From contig JBCCQN010000003.1 of assembly GCA_039024315.1 (NCBI GenBank), forward strand, positions 1-64,000: a stretch of DNA of 64,000 nt, read 5' to 3'. Below the pieces are notes generated by a model. The model saw nothing but the letters and a program-made list of their open reading frames with translations. It searched no databases and was not told the DNA's origin. Source of the DNA: JBCAWW01 sp039024315 (lineage in GTDB: Bacteria > Bacteroidota > Bacteroidia > J057). A program made the translations under genes and the position numbers. Shown one piece after another: positions 52,234-60,409 of this stretch. The number at the start of each line of letters is the position of its first letter. The first letter of the stretch is position 1.

Positions 52234-52935
52234 TCACAGCAAATCAGCATCATCCGCCACTTGCTGAGCGAGGCCTTCTAATTGGTACTCTTGAGCACTG
52301 TTAATCAACGGCTGATACTTAGCAAATTTGGCGTCATAAGCGGTCATAAGCCCAGCTAACTTACTAAGGGACTCTTTGCTAAAATCATCCTCCATTGCAG
52401 CAGCCGCCTTTTTGATTTCCATGATCTTTTTTTTGTCGCGGGTCTGTATTCTATCTCCATAGGTCTTGACAAATGAGTCGATTGAGGATTCGATCTTCCG
52501 TTTTGCTTCAAGTCCAACATCAAAATATTCATCTTCAATTTTACCCTTTTCGTACTCCTTTATAGATGAAATGATCTTTTTTGCGGCTTCTTTTACATCA
52601 GCCATTGATTTATCAAACCGGATCTTTTTTACAATTGATTCAAGCTTATTCTTTTTAGTTTTCATGGGATTTTCTTTAGGGGTGATATTGGGTGAAGAAG
52701 GGCTATAATCAGGTATAATTTTTTTTGCTATTGCTATTACAGATGTAGTGATTTGGTTTATACTAACATTCATTTCACTACTAGAAATAATGCCAAGCCT
52801 TTTACTCTCATCTAGCCTACTCAGCCTAGATTGTTGAAGAATTATTTCACTAGAGTAACTTGGGTTTATCTCTTTAAGCTGAGCAAGGGCCATTTGCAAA
52901 TCCCCTCTAGCGATTAAATCTTGTATTTCACTCAT
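52234..52935 (-). CDS. Effector-associated-domain (EAD11-like) protein with helical tail
   Basis: 233 residues. Residues ~1-70 follow the EAD11 pattern: DLIARGDLQMALAQLKEI, then IILQQSRLSRLDESKRLG and IISSSEMNVSINQIT. The rest is Lys/Glu-rich and helical. EADs act as homotypic adaptors linking proteases, NTPases and toxins in bacterial conflict systems. A stand-alone copy in a prophage could recruit or block a host EAD system. The assignment is by eye. Confidence 0.65.
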   Translation of the reverse strand: MSEIQDLIARGDLQMALAQLKEINPSYSSEIILQQSRLSRLDESKRLGIISSSEMNVSINQITTSVIAIAKKIIPDYSPSSPNITPKENPMKTKKNKLESIVKKIRFDKSMADVKEAAKKIISSIKEYEKGKIEDEYFDVGLEAKRKIESSIDSFVKTYGDRIQTRDKKKIMEIKKAAAAMEDDFSKESLSKLAGLMTAYDAKFAKYQPLINSAQEYQLEGLAQQVADDADLL

Positions 52936-52947
52936 TTTATTAGGGTG

Positions 52948-53727
52948 TTAAAAGGTTATTTGATAATTGTGATGAATTGCATTTAGAAGGGCTTCCCGCT
53001 CGCGCTGCGGAAGCCGGTTTAACTTCTCTATTTCTCGATTGACTTTCTTTTTGATTCGGTGGCGCTGCCTAGCGTTTTCGCCTACATAGCGGTAATCATG
53101 CAGGGGATAGTCTAAAGGGTCAAAGTTCATCCAAAGTGTTTCCTCCCTCATACCGCCGCGAGTGCGACCCATGTAGGTGTAAGTAAGCCATCCTCTATCG
53201 GGGCTTAGAATCCGGTTGTAATAGCCTGAATCGTATCCGCAAATAATGACTTTTGCTTTGATATAAGGCGTGCTCATGTAAGCTAAAAACCGCCCATGCT
53301 CAGCACGACTTTTTAGCTCATGTTTATAGTAAACTTTTCGCTTATCGCTCCTTACATCTTCGAAATAGGGAGGATCTGAAAAAATGAGCGTTTTCGGGTT
53401 GTTGAGTGCTGGATTTAGGAGAAAATAGGTTTTTAACCAGGTGCCATAATCTGAGCACTGAAGATGAATGTTTTCTAGTGATATCCCATCACCAAAAATG
53501 GTGCTTCTCCAGCTATTTATGACTGAAGTATCAGCGTCTATAAAGATATTTTTCTTGGCTAATCTCTTATAGTTCTCCACAAAGCCACCGCCCATGAATA
53601 AACTGATAAAAGTATCATGGAGTGGCATTTGATTAATGATAGCTTGGTACACGCAATCACCCCCTTTACCACCTGGATAAGTAGGGTAAGCAAAAGGCCA
53701 ATTTAGATGATGTGCGTTTAGGGACAT
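52948..53727 (-). CDS. D12-class DNA adenine methyltransferase
   Basis: 259 residues. YPGGKGGDCVYQAI with FMGGGFVENY is the D12/Dam SAM-binding region, IFIDAD motif II and SDPPYFEDVR the catalytic DPPY. The basic C-terminus may bind DNA. A palindrome of the cluster family (53488-53505) lies inside the gene. An orphan phage adenine methylase; no partner nuclease is seen. Confidence 0.88.
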   Translation of the reverse strand: MSLNAHHLNWPFAYPTYPGGKGGDCVYQAIINQMPLHDTFISLFMGGGFVENYKRLAKKNIFIDADTSVINSWRSTIFGDGISLENIHLQCSDYGTWLKTYFLLNPALNNPKTLIFSDPPYFEDVRSDKRKVYYKHELKSRAEHGRFLAYMSTPYIKAKVIICGYDSGYYNRILSPDRGWLTYTYMGRTRGGMREETLWMNFDPLDYPLHDYRYVGENARQRHRIKKKVNREIEKLNRLPQREREALLNAIHHNYQITF

Positions 53728-53915
53728 TGTCTCGAGTATCTTCTTTTTTGGTGTTGCTGGCCATGGTACCGGTACTTAGCGCCAAATGTGGTGATAAGAC
53801 CCAGTACGATCGGTTGTAGTCATAAATGGCGCTACGATCGGTGCGCAGCTGGCAGCGCCATAATAGGTGTTACTTCAGGAGTAAAAGGTCTGCGGCAAAC
53901 GCCATAAATGGCGCT
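53488..53915. promoter_or_regulatory. Palindrome cluster B (5 sites)
   Basis: Copies at 53488-53505 (inside the methylase gene), 53778-53795, 53818-53834 (left arm degenerate), 53854-53872 and 53898-53915, the last four 37-44 bp apart. Same AGCRCCAWWWATGGYGCT-type motif as cluster A, often followed by A/C-GATC. The main group fills the 186-bp gap upstream of the methylase operon. Confidence 0.78.
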
Positions 53916-54147
53916 ATGGGATCTGAATCAATTCTTTCAAGTACTGATCAGGAATCACAATGCTAATCGGTAGCTTTCTCCTTTTTTGATGCACGCGAAA
54001 GTTTATGTATTCAGTCAGGGTCTTAGGATTGCCTTTTTTGAGCGGAAACATCCTGCCCAATAAGTCTTGCGTTTCACCGGCATAGGTAAAGCTGGTTTTC
54101 CAAGTGTGGGGGATTTCTCCTTTATTTATTTTTACTATTAAGGCCAT
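53914..54147 (-). CDS. Unknown small phage protein
   Basis: 77 residues; basic (VHQKRRKLPISIVIPDQYLK). Last early gene before the palindrome cluster. Its stop overlaps the last palindrome. Unknown. Confidence 0.5.
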   Translation of the reverse strand: MALIVKINKGEIPHTWKTSFTYAGETQDLLGRMFPLKKGNPKTLTEYINFRVHQKRRKLPISIVIPDQYLKELIQIP

Positions 54148-54358
54148 TTTGAAACTCGTTATAAGTGAAATAGCTTTCCATAAATTTTTCGTTGGCTTCT
54201 ATAGTGTCTTTTAAGCTGATATTGAGCAGGTCCTTTTCATGTTCAATATCTTCGACAAATCGGTGTGTCAATGCCTGGCCTGCTAGTAGTCCAAGCGCAA
54301 AGCCGGTCGCTAGGGTTAGGGTAAAGGCTATGATAACCAGCGCATAAACCCATATCAT
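54122..54358 (-). CDS. Small membrane protein
   Basis: 78 residues: an N-terminal membrane helix (YALVIIAFTLTLATGFALGLLAG) followed by a helical tail. Overlaps both neighbours (ATGA upstream). Confidence 0.6.
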   Translation of the reverse strand: MIWVYALVIIAFTLTLATGFALGLLAGQALTHRFVEDIEHEKDLLNISLKDTIEANEKFMESYFTYNEFQNGLNSKNK

Positions 54359-55251
54359 ACCACCTCCTTTTCTTGGGACTTAACAATACTATAAGCCCTG
54401 TTATAAAGCTCCATCTTGAATTTGGCATTGATTAAAGCATCCCCGCGAAGATGTCCGTTAAATACTCGTTGCTTCCAGTTGGCGGCATTTTTCCTAAGAG
54501 TATCAAGCTTGGTATGCAGCAATCCTTCTTTCCGAATAATCTCATCCATAGCACACTGCAAAACAGAGGCTATATCTGTTACTTTTTCCATTGAAATACT
54601 CGTCTCTCTCAACTCGGAAAGCTGTGTTTCCAAGCTTATTTTTTGCCCCTCAGCTTGTTCCCATTTTACATGATTACTTAATGCCTTATCTCTTAAGATG
54701 GAAAGCTCATTTTCCAAAACCTCCAAAACATTTTCCGGTATTTCAGTAATACTTTCCACTCCCTGATTAACCGGAAAGCGTTTCGCTTCTTCAAGTTCCA
54801 ATTCGTATTGGTAGAATCTATCTGCCATATAGTATTGACCGAATGAAAACAGCAGCGCGTAGATAAGCCCAGGTAGAAAATAAAGCCAGTTAGATCCTTC
54901 AAAAGCTCGGCCTTCTAAGGTCCTAGTAAAACCGTCAACGATAATGACCTTATCAGGTAAGCTGACTTCCATCCAGTGAACAAATAGCGTAATAGTAAAG
55001 GTGGCAAAGGCATAGGCCATCGCAGCTTCTTTGTTGTCGTTGATGGTGAATATGAGCACTAAGAACTCAATCGCCACAATACCAAACACCACTAGACCTA
55101 GCTCGATTGGCGAAGCATCAGGGCGACTAAACTGATACATTTTAAAGGAATGTACACCAGTCCAAGCCATGATGAACACCATGCCGATCAAGTAGGTGAT
55201 AGGGTGCTTCAAAAAGCTCATTAAGCTGCTGGGGGATGCTGTATTTTGCAT
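54355..55251 (-). CDS. Four-helix membrane protein with coiled coil
   Basis: 298 residues. Four membrane helices in the first 150 (YLIGMVFIMAWTGVHSF, LGLVVFGIVAIEFLVLIF, AYAFATFTITLFVHW, LPGLIYALLFSFGQYYM), then a long coiled coil (LELEEAKRF, LENELSILRDKALSNH). Unknown. Membrane anchoring of replication or DNA handling is a possible role in this early operon. Confidence 0.6.
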   Translation of the reverse strand: MQNTASPSSLMSFLKHPITYLIGMVFIMAWTGVHSFKMYQFSRPDASPIELGLVVFGIVAIEFLVLIFTINDNKEAAMAYAFATFTITLFVHWMEVSLPDKVIIVDGFTRTLEGRAFEGSNWLYFLPGLIYALLFSFGQYYMADRFYQYELELEEAKRFPVNQGVESITEIPENVLEVLENELSILRDKALSNHVKWEQAEGQKISLETQLSELRETSISMEKVTDIASVLQCAMDEIIRKEGLLHTKLDTLRKNAANWKQRVFNGHLRGDALINAKFKMELYNRAYSIVKSQEKEVV

Positions 55252-55305
55252 AATGATAAATCGTTTAGTTTTGGTGGAAAAATTTGTACCTCTGTACCTG
55301 TACCT

Positions 55306-55929
55306 TTAGGCAGGTACAGCGTTTTTGGGCTTTTTATTATCGGTAGGGGAGGGGCTTGGCGGCTTCCATTTTGGCAAGTCCATTAGCCGCACATGGCGTA
55401 AGTAAGAAGCGTGCGTTTTCCACTTCTTATGCCTCGTCCAAGGGTTAAATAAATTGAGCATCATTTTACTGACTCTCGCATTTCCAACCTTTTCGTACTT
55501 CCGTTTTTGCTCATAAAGCCGGTCGTAAGTCCAGTAGTCCAATTGAGCAAGAATTTTATCTAATGCAATCGGCGCTCCTTCTGAATCCCAATGTGCTTGT
55601 CCTTTATGAAATCCATCGGGTCCCTCCGAAGCATTTTGATAGTCTTCCCATTTGGGTACTTCTTCGGATTCGGTTGGAGGGGGTAAGAACTGATCGGTTT
55701 GCCTTTTTTTGACAATAGCTTGATGAATAAAAAAGGCAATTTGTGAGGCAAGGAAAATCACATTTGCCCAAGCCGATAAAATCACAAAAGATGCGTTCAA
55801 ATCGGCTTTCCAGTAAGCATACAAACCGGAAACCATGACGGAAAATCCTATACCAGCACAGAGCACTAGCAATAGTAAAATATTACGTCTTGCGCTTCCG
55901 TATTTTCCGGTGAGAATGTCTAATAACAT
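55306..55929 (-). CDS. Membrane protein of the early operon
   Basis: 207 residues from ATG 55929. Two membrane helices (NILLLLVLCAGIGFSVMVSGLY, ANVIFLASQIAFFIHQAI), then a soluble part with YDRLYEQKRKYEKVGN. An upstream in-frame start would overlap the preceding gene by 60 bp. Unknown. Confidence 0.58.
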   Translation of the reverse strand: MLLDILTGKYGSARRNILLLLVLCAGIGFSVMVSGLYAYWKADLNASFVILSAWANVIFLASQIAFFIHQAIVKKRQTDQFLPPPTESEEVPKWEDYQNASEGPDGFHKGQAHWDSEGAPIALDKILAQLDYWTYDRLYEQKRKYEKVGNARVSKMMLNLFNPWTRHKKWKTHASYLRHVRLMDLPKWKPPSPSPTDNKKPKNAVPA

Positions 55930-55933
55930 AGCA

Positions 55934-56125
55934 TTATTGATTTTTAGGGTTGCGATTTTCAGCGCGCGCAGCAAGGAAAATACCGGAAACTCCAACTACG
56001 CCCATGAGGGCAAACCACTCGTCAAGCTGATACTCTTTGAGCCAAATGATCAAGAACATTACCGCAAAAACCACTAGTTCAATTCCGGCGACTGCGGCTA
56101 ATATGATCTTTGTTTTTTTATGCAT
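55934..56125 (-). CDS. Small two-helix membrane protein
   Basis: 63 residues with two membrane helices (IILAAVAGIELVVFAVMFLIIW; WFALMGVVGVSGIFLAA). It ends 4 bp before the next ATG. Unknown. Confidence 0.58.
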   Translation of the reverse strand: MHKKTKIILAAVAGIELVVFAVMFLIIWLKEYQLDEWFALMGVVGVSGIFLAARAENRNPKNQ

Positions 56126-56135
56126 TTCTGTTGAG

Positions 56136-56597
56136 TTAAAAGGGTACTTCGTTTCTTAATTCTTCGAGGTCTTCTGGGGTTATCTTTGTGACAGAAATCT
56201 GGAAAGTCCCTTCACCTCGCATGTAAGCATGATAGGACTTGACGTTTACCGACTTGGTTACTAGGCGGCAATTCCCTGCCTCATAGCCCAGCCAGTTTTT
56301 TTCTCGATCAATCTCCCAAGAACATTTCACCTCACTCTCTCCGCGCATACATCGTTCCTTCTCTGCCATCTTTTCGGGCTCCTTTCCCCAAATTTCCATG
56401 AACTCAGCAAAGGAGAGTTTGAAGCGTTGATCAATTGGTAAATATTTAAGTCTTCGTTTAGCATTGTCTCTATGCATCTGGTATGCAGCTTTCCAAGGAT
56501 GTCGCGCTCGGTATTCTCGCTTTTCACAGCGTGAGCAAATCCGCCTATGCTTCATAGCCGTTTTGCGGCAACCTGATCTAATACACTGCCTTGCCAT
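56136..56597 (-). CDS. HNH-like zinc-binding protein
   Basis: 153 residues. An N-terminal Cys cluster (CIRSGC ... CSRC) may bind zinc. The region WEIDREKNWLGYEAGN followed by CRLVTKSVNVKSYH resembles the DR..GY..GN..L...N core of phage HNH-type treble-clef nucleases, though the usual first His is replaced in EIDR. A small early endonuclease or DNA-binding protein. Confidence 0.62.
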   Translation of the reverse strand: MARQCIRSGCRKTAMKHRRICSRCEKREYRARHPWKAAYQMHRDNAKRRLKYLPIDQRFKLSFAEFMEIWGKEPEKMAEKERCMRGESEVKCSWEIDREKNWLGYEAGNCRLVTKSVNVKSYHAYMRGEGTFQISVTKITPEDLEELRNEVPF

Positions 56598-56599
56598 GA

Positions 56600-56902
56600 C
56601 TAAAGCTGCGGTTGAATGTCCTTTATGATTAAGCGACTAAGGCTGGGCAGCAAAGGGTTTGGTGCGTAATCAAGGTTGCAATGACGCAGGGCAAAGACCA
56701 CTACTTGGGCTTGATGTATTTTCAGGCGAGTTTTATACAAATCTTTGCGCTTATTGGCGTTGATCCTTGGCTCTAATTCGTCCCGAATGCTCAAGTACAT
56801 TTTTTTAGCCTCTGATCTCGAAAATGGAATGTTATCCATTTCGTTTAGGGCTTTTAGCACCAACTCAGTACTATCCCTTGTCCAACTTACCTTGATTACC
56901 AT
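56600..56902 (-). CDS. Unknown early phage protein
   Basis: 100 residues from ATG 56902. Helical, with RKDLYKTRLKIHQAQVVVFALRH. It overlaps the upstream gene by 32 bp. Unknown. Confidence 0.5.
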   Translation of the reverse strand: MVIKVSWTRDSTELVLKALNEMDNIPFSRSEAKKMYLSIRDELEPRINANKRKDLYKTRLKIHQAQVVVFALRHCNLDYAPNPLLPSLSRLIIKDIQPQL

Positions 56903-57182
56903 TGCCTTTGTTTTTAAAGGGTTTGTTCCACTGGTCAACAATCTTATTCCCTGGCTGCTCGTAAATCTTCACTTGAAGAGTCCGACCGTTGTTCTTATAG
57001 CTCTCAAAGCTTCTTTTGGTATGCCTAAGCTGCACCATCCGCTGGCGATGGTTGGAAAACTCATTGTAAACGGTGCTGGTGCCTGTTTCCCTTTGCCTGT
57101 AGGCTCTTTCCCAGAGTATCCAAAGGCAAAAATGGGGTCCAGAGGGCGGGCCTTTACCAGCCTTTTTTGATTCTGTACTCAT
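56871..57182 (-). CDS. Unknown early phage protein
   Basis: 103 residues, basic, without membrane segments (NEFSNHRQRMVQLRHTKRSF). Overlaps the replication gene by 29 bp. Unknown. Confidence 0.45.
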   Translation of the reverse strand: MSTESKKAGKGPPSGPHFCLWILWERAYRQRETGTSTVYNEFSNHRQRMVQLRHTKRSFESYKNNGRTLQVKIYEQPGNKIVDQWNKPFKNKGNGNQGKLDKG

Positions 57183-58917
57183 GTAGTCGCCTTTGCAATT
57201 TTTTGGCCTTCTGTGATTCGACCATCCGCTGCTTTTCTGCGGTCATTTGCTCAAACATCTTGTCAAAATGCTTGACAAATCCGCTATAGGATCGCAAGCC
57301 ATTGATACCCGCTTCTTCTCGCCAAAACTTGGCCGAATTGCTATCGCTGGTGATATACCAAGCCATAACATCAATCAAATCTCTGATCGGGGCATTTCGG
57401 TTGATGAGCATTTTCCGAAACAGTGCGGCGGCCCGATCAATACCGGCTGATCTGATACGGGTATCCTTGGGATGCCGGTGCATCTGGAATCGTTTCAGGA
57501 GGAAGGCGTATTCGTGTAGATAGCCTTTTTTTGCTTTTGCCTTGTCCTCGGTCGGGTCGTATGATTTGTCATTTTTCCTCAGTAGATCCGCGTCGCGGAA
57601 CGCTTGGCCTTGAGCTTGGTATTTGAGGAAAAATAGATGGTAGGCTTTCCAGATATTGGAGTTTGCTGCGCGATTAAACCAAACAGAGGGGATCGGAATA
57701 AAGGCCTTTTTGCCCTGATTTTGGCGATATTCGACCCAATTTCCCATGTGATCAATGATATGCAGTAACAAATCAACCTTATCTGATCGCTGATCTTCGG
57801 GGATATTCCAGACGATCTCAATACATTTCTCTACCCCTCGATCAATCTCTGATTCGACCAAGATCATGCCTTGTCGATTCGATATTTTCTGAACGTAGGA
57901 CTGCATGATCATGACCGCATAAGCCAGCACTACTTGCCCTTTAGCCATTAGCTCACGAAAAGCGCGTCCGGCTCCTTCTCCTACCACATAATGCGCGAAT
58001 TGGGCGCGCGCGGCGGAATTTTCCTTTTTTATTTTTTCTGGCGCTGGTGGATTTTCGCCGGAATTTTCTGCAATCGGGTGGTTGCCATCGGAAGCCCTCG
58101 GCAGAGGCTTGACAGACTGATCGGCTTCGGGAATGCTGATTGCCAACAAATCTCTGATTGATCTCGGATCAAGGTTTTCCACACCCGAAGGCGATACCTT
58201 ATTCGTAATTAGTTTATTAGTGGGGTTCCCATCAGAGTGAGATACCTTGAAATTTTCACTCCTTTCCTCCCTAGAGGCCCGTTTGAGGGTGGGTACATAA
58301 GGGGCCACTGCTTCATCCATCGTTACGTGGGGCATGTATCGCACCCCATTGGGTAGGTTATCCACATTAACCAGATCGGGCGCAAAGAGCAGCGTATAGT
58401 CGCCGTAGCGCCCGCCAAACTGCTTAAATGGTACACAGCCTACCCCCTTGCCTTTTTGCTTCTCAAAGTCTCTGTAATAGGCCGGATCGTTCGGCGCAGC
58501 CGGATAGCCTTGAAGGACACCACAGCTAACGAGCTTACCCAAGTGCCGATTAGCACCATTAGCGCAGCCCTTGGCGTCTCTGGCCTTCCTACCGTTGCAC
58601 TGAAAGGTGTTTGAAACCAGCGTGCTCCCTCGATTGATCTTGACAGCAACTTCTTGACAAAAGAGCTTGAGTAGGTTTTGGGCTGTCTCGATCTCACCGG
58701 CCTTGATCCGGCGACAGTAACCCATAGAAAAGGTAGCGATGCCCATACCTTTTAAAGTAGATGCTGCGGGGTATTGACCACCGACCTTTCTTATGGCTCT
58801 ATTGGCGATCAATTCTTTGCGCGTGGGATATAGCGCATTGTGCTGCTCTATACGCTCCATCATGCCCTTGAACATGCCGGAGTATAGCGTTCGCCATGAG
58901 TAATGTCTACGCTTCAT
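57154..58917 (-). CDS. Replication initiator/organiser with DnaD-like C-terminus
   Basis: 587 residues. The N-terminal ~230 residues contain a possible winged-helix region (STLVSNTFQCNGRKARDAKG) and basic patches. A disordered linker (residues ~225-300) follows, rich in Pro/Asn/Ser. The C-terminus (IRDLIDVMAWYITSD ... GLRSYSGFVKHFDKMFEQM) resembles the DnaD/phage replisome-organiser domain that recruits helicase. It is the largest early gene and the best replication candidate in the prophage. Confidence 0.65.
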   Translation of the reverse strand: MKRRHYSWRTLYSGMFKGMMERIEQHNALYPTRKELIANRAIRKVGGQYPAASTLKGMGIATFSMGYCRRIKAGEIETAQNLLKLFCQEVAVKINRGSTLVSNTFQCNGRKARDAKGCANGANRHLGKLVSCGVLQGYPAAPNDPAYYRDFEKQKGKGVGCVPFKQFGGRYGDYTLLFAPDLVNVDNLPNGVRYMPHVTMDEAVAPYVPTLKRASREERSENFKVSHSDGNPTNKLITNKVSPSGVENLDPRSIRDLLAISIPEADQSVKPLPRASDGNHPIAENSGENPPAPEKIKKENSAARAQFAHYVVGEGAGRAFRELMAKGQVVLAYAVMIMQSYVQKISNRQGMILVESEIDRGVEKCIEIVWNIPEDQRSDKVDLLLHIIDHMGNWVEYRQNQGKKAFIPIPSVWFNRAANSNIWKAYHLFFLKYQAQGQAFRDADLLRKNDKSYDPTEDKAKAKKGYLHEYAFLLKRFQMHRHPKDTRIRSAGIDRAAALFRKMLINRNAPIRDLIDVMAWYITSDSNSAKFWREEAGINGLRSYSGFVKHFDKMFEQMTAEKQRMVESQKAKKLQRRLHEYRIKKGW

Positions 58918-59245
58918 CGGTTATAATAAATTTGGGGGAAACAGATGGGTAATACCTTTTATTGACAAGGTGTTTGAAACTAAAATTTGCAGCCCCATCG
59001 ACAGTTGCGATGGGTGCTGCATTATCAACAGAAAAGGCTTCTGCTATCGGGTTTCTTCTGGCGTGTAACTCTTCCGAAATCTTAATTATGGTCTTTAGTT
59101 TACCTTGGTCAACTTTTCCACCAAGAAATAAAATCGAGGCATGCTTCTTTAAAGAAAGAGTAACCGCATCAGCCAAAAGCTGTGTATCATCTTCGCTCAG
59201 TTTATGACATAGCAATGCCACTAAGGATTTCACGTTTCCTTCCAT
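58907..59245 (-). CDS. Unknown early phage protein
   Basis: 112 residues; SLVALLCHKLSEDDTQLLADAV resembles a small helical regulator. It overlaps the replication gene by 11 bp, so probably translationally coupled to it. Confidence 0.5.
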   Translation of the reverse strand: MEGNVKSLVALLCHKLSEDDTQLLADAVTLSLKKHASILFLGGKVDQGKLKTIIKISEELHARRNPIAEAFSVDNAAPIATVDGAANFSFKHLVNKRYYPSVSPKFIITDEA

Positions 59246-59285
59246 TTGTTGAGAGATAAAATGTTAGTAAGGGAGAGCGGGAGGG

Positions 59286-59603
59286 TTAGGCGGCGTTTTT
59301 CTCTAGTCCGTAGAGATTTGCTTTTTCAGATTCTTCTTTTTCGTAAACTCGCTTGATATAGATGTTAAACAAATCCTCAGAAGGATCAAGCAATTCGAGT
59401 AGAGTACAGCCTGTGTGGTCCATGAAAGCTAGGCACTCGTGAGCGCGAAGATCGCGAAACTCAACGTTATGCATTATCCTATACCACCTAGTAGTAGAAG
59501 AGCCAGGCAAAGCGTCAAAGTCACGCTTGATAAGTTTCTGCACATGGCCTGGAAGCTTTTTGAAACGATGGTCCAATTGGTAATTCGGGAGTGAGTTTTT
59601 CAT
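59286..59603 (-). CDS. First early gene, helical DNA-binding-like protein
   Basis: 105 residues (HRFKKLPGHVQKLIKRDFDALPG ... EFRDLRAHECLAFMDHTG). Helical pattern of a small DNA-binding or Cro-like protein. First gene after the divergent regulatory region, so possibly the lytic regulator. Confidence 0.52.
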   Translation of the reverse strand: MKNSLPNYQLDHRFKKLPGHVQKLIKRDFDALPGSSTTRWYRIMHNVEFRDLRAHECLAFMDHTGCTLLELLDPSEDLFNIYIKRVYEKEESEKANLYGLEKNAA

Positions 59604-59628
59604 ACTACCTTGATTTGCGTGATTGCAC

Positions 59629-59675
59629 GATTTTCGTAATAATAACTATCTGATGTTTGTAAAGCTACGAAAATC
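59629..59675. promoter_or_regulatory. Repressor operators between divergent early and repressor genes
   Basis: GATTTTCGTA (59629-59638) and TACGAAAATC (59666-59675) form a perfect 10-bp inverted repeat 27 bp apart in the 122-bp divergent gap. Expected lytic/lysogenic switch operators. Confidence 0.68.
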
Positions 59676-59725
59676 ATGTAGATAAACAATCATAATTTTA
59701 ATCATTTTGGTAAAAATGTTCCTAT

Positions 59726-60178
59726 ATGTCTGATATTCAGCCTTCTGGTAGGATAAGAATTTTTAGAAAATCTCTAAAAATGACGCAGAAAGAGTTTTCT
59801 GATTCTATAAAACTCAATCATAGGACTTACGCTTCATACGAGTCTGGACAGTCCGATCTAAGGATCAAAGTGATGAAGGATTTGCTAATGAGATACGGTA
59901 TAAATCTCAATTGGCTCATTGGTGGAGTCGGCGATATGACCCTTCCGACACGAGAAGGCGGCAAGATTGAAATAACCGCTACGCCAGAGGGTTGGGAGCA
60001 CAATTTTGCAGAAATAGACCGCCCTGAAACGGAAATCGAACGCATTGTCTCCGAAAACAAGGCATTAAAATCAAGGCTGGAATTAACCGAGGAAAGTTTG
60101 CGAGTAACACTTAAAGCCCTCGACAATAATCAATTTATGATTGACCTTTTACGATCACAAACCACCTCCCAAGAATAA
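59726..60178 (+). CDS. XRE-family prophage repressor
   Basis: 150 residues: an HTH_3 domain in residues ~8-68 (FRKSLKMTQKEFSDSIKLNH.TYASYESG), a short linker and a C-terminal coiled coil (IERIVSENKALKSRLELTEE). It lacks a LexA-type autocleavage domain, so induction is by another route. Opposite in direction to all early genes. Confidence 0.85.
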   Translation: MSDIQPSGRIRIFRKSLKMTQKEFSDSIKLNHRTYASYESGQSDLRIKVMKDLLMRYGINLNWLIGGVGDMTLPTREGGKIEITATPEGWEHNFAEIDRPETEIERIVSENKALKSRLELTEESLRVTLKALDNNQFMIDLLRSQTTSQE

Positions 60179-60296
60179 TACGGCTTCGTGAAAATTGTTA
60201 CGTAGTCAAGATTGAACAATGCTCACTAGGGTTTACAAATACCATTTTATGGCTTATTTAAGCCGATTTGCAAATTTTTGCGGCTTTAAAAATATT

Positions 60297-60316
60297 TCCG
60301 GCCCCGGGTACGAAAC
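60297..60316. other. attR core
   Basis: TCCGGCCCCGGGTACGAAAC, identical to attL at 28256-28275 and followed by the original tRNA terminator. Confidence 0.93.
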
Positions 60317-60341
60317 AGAGATGCAAGCAATTGCATCTCTG
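60316..60341 (+). terminator. Original tRNA-Leu terminator
   Basis: Perfect 11-bp stem CAGAGATGCAA / TTGCATCTCTG with loop GCAA and a TTTTTT run. It directly adjoins attR, as it would have adjoined the tRNA before integration. Confidence 0.85.
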
Positions 60342-60409
60342 TTTTTTGTATCTGTGTCTCTTTTTACTGCTTTATCCTTTTTAGAGTAAGTTTTTCCTAT
60401 TTTCACCGC

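Larger units (their letters stand above)
28256..60316. mobile_element. ~32 kb prophage in tRNA-Leu, probably a tailless membrane-containing virus
   Basis: Bounded by identical 20-bp repeats at 28256-28275 and 60297-60316, with a tyrosine integrase at the left end and a divergent XRE repressor at the right end. Late genes (30.2-45.1 kb) encode a packaging-type ATPase, a capsid candidate, many single-helix membrane proteins, cell-wall enzymes and spikes. I see no terminase, portal or tail genes. Early genes (53.9-59.6 kb) include a DnaD-like replication protein. An attC-like cassette array lies between them. The jelly-roll assignment is inference from gene content. Confidence 0.85.
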
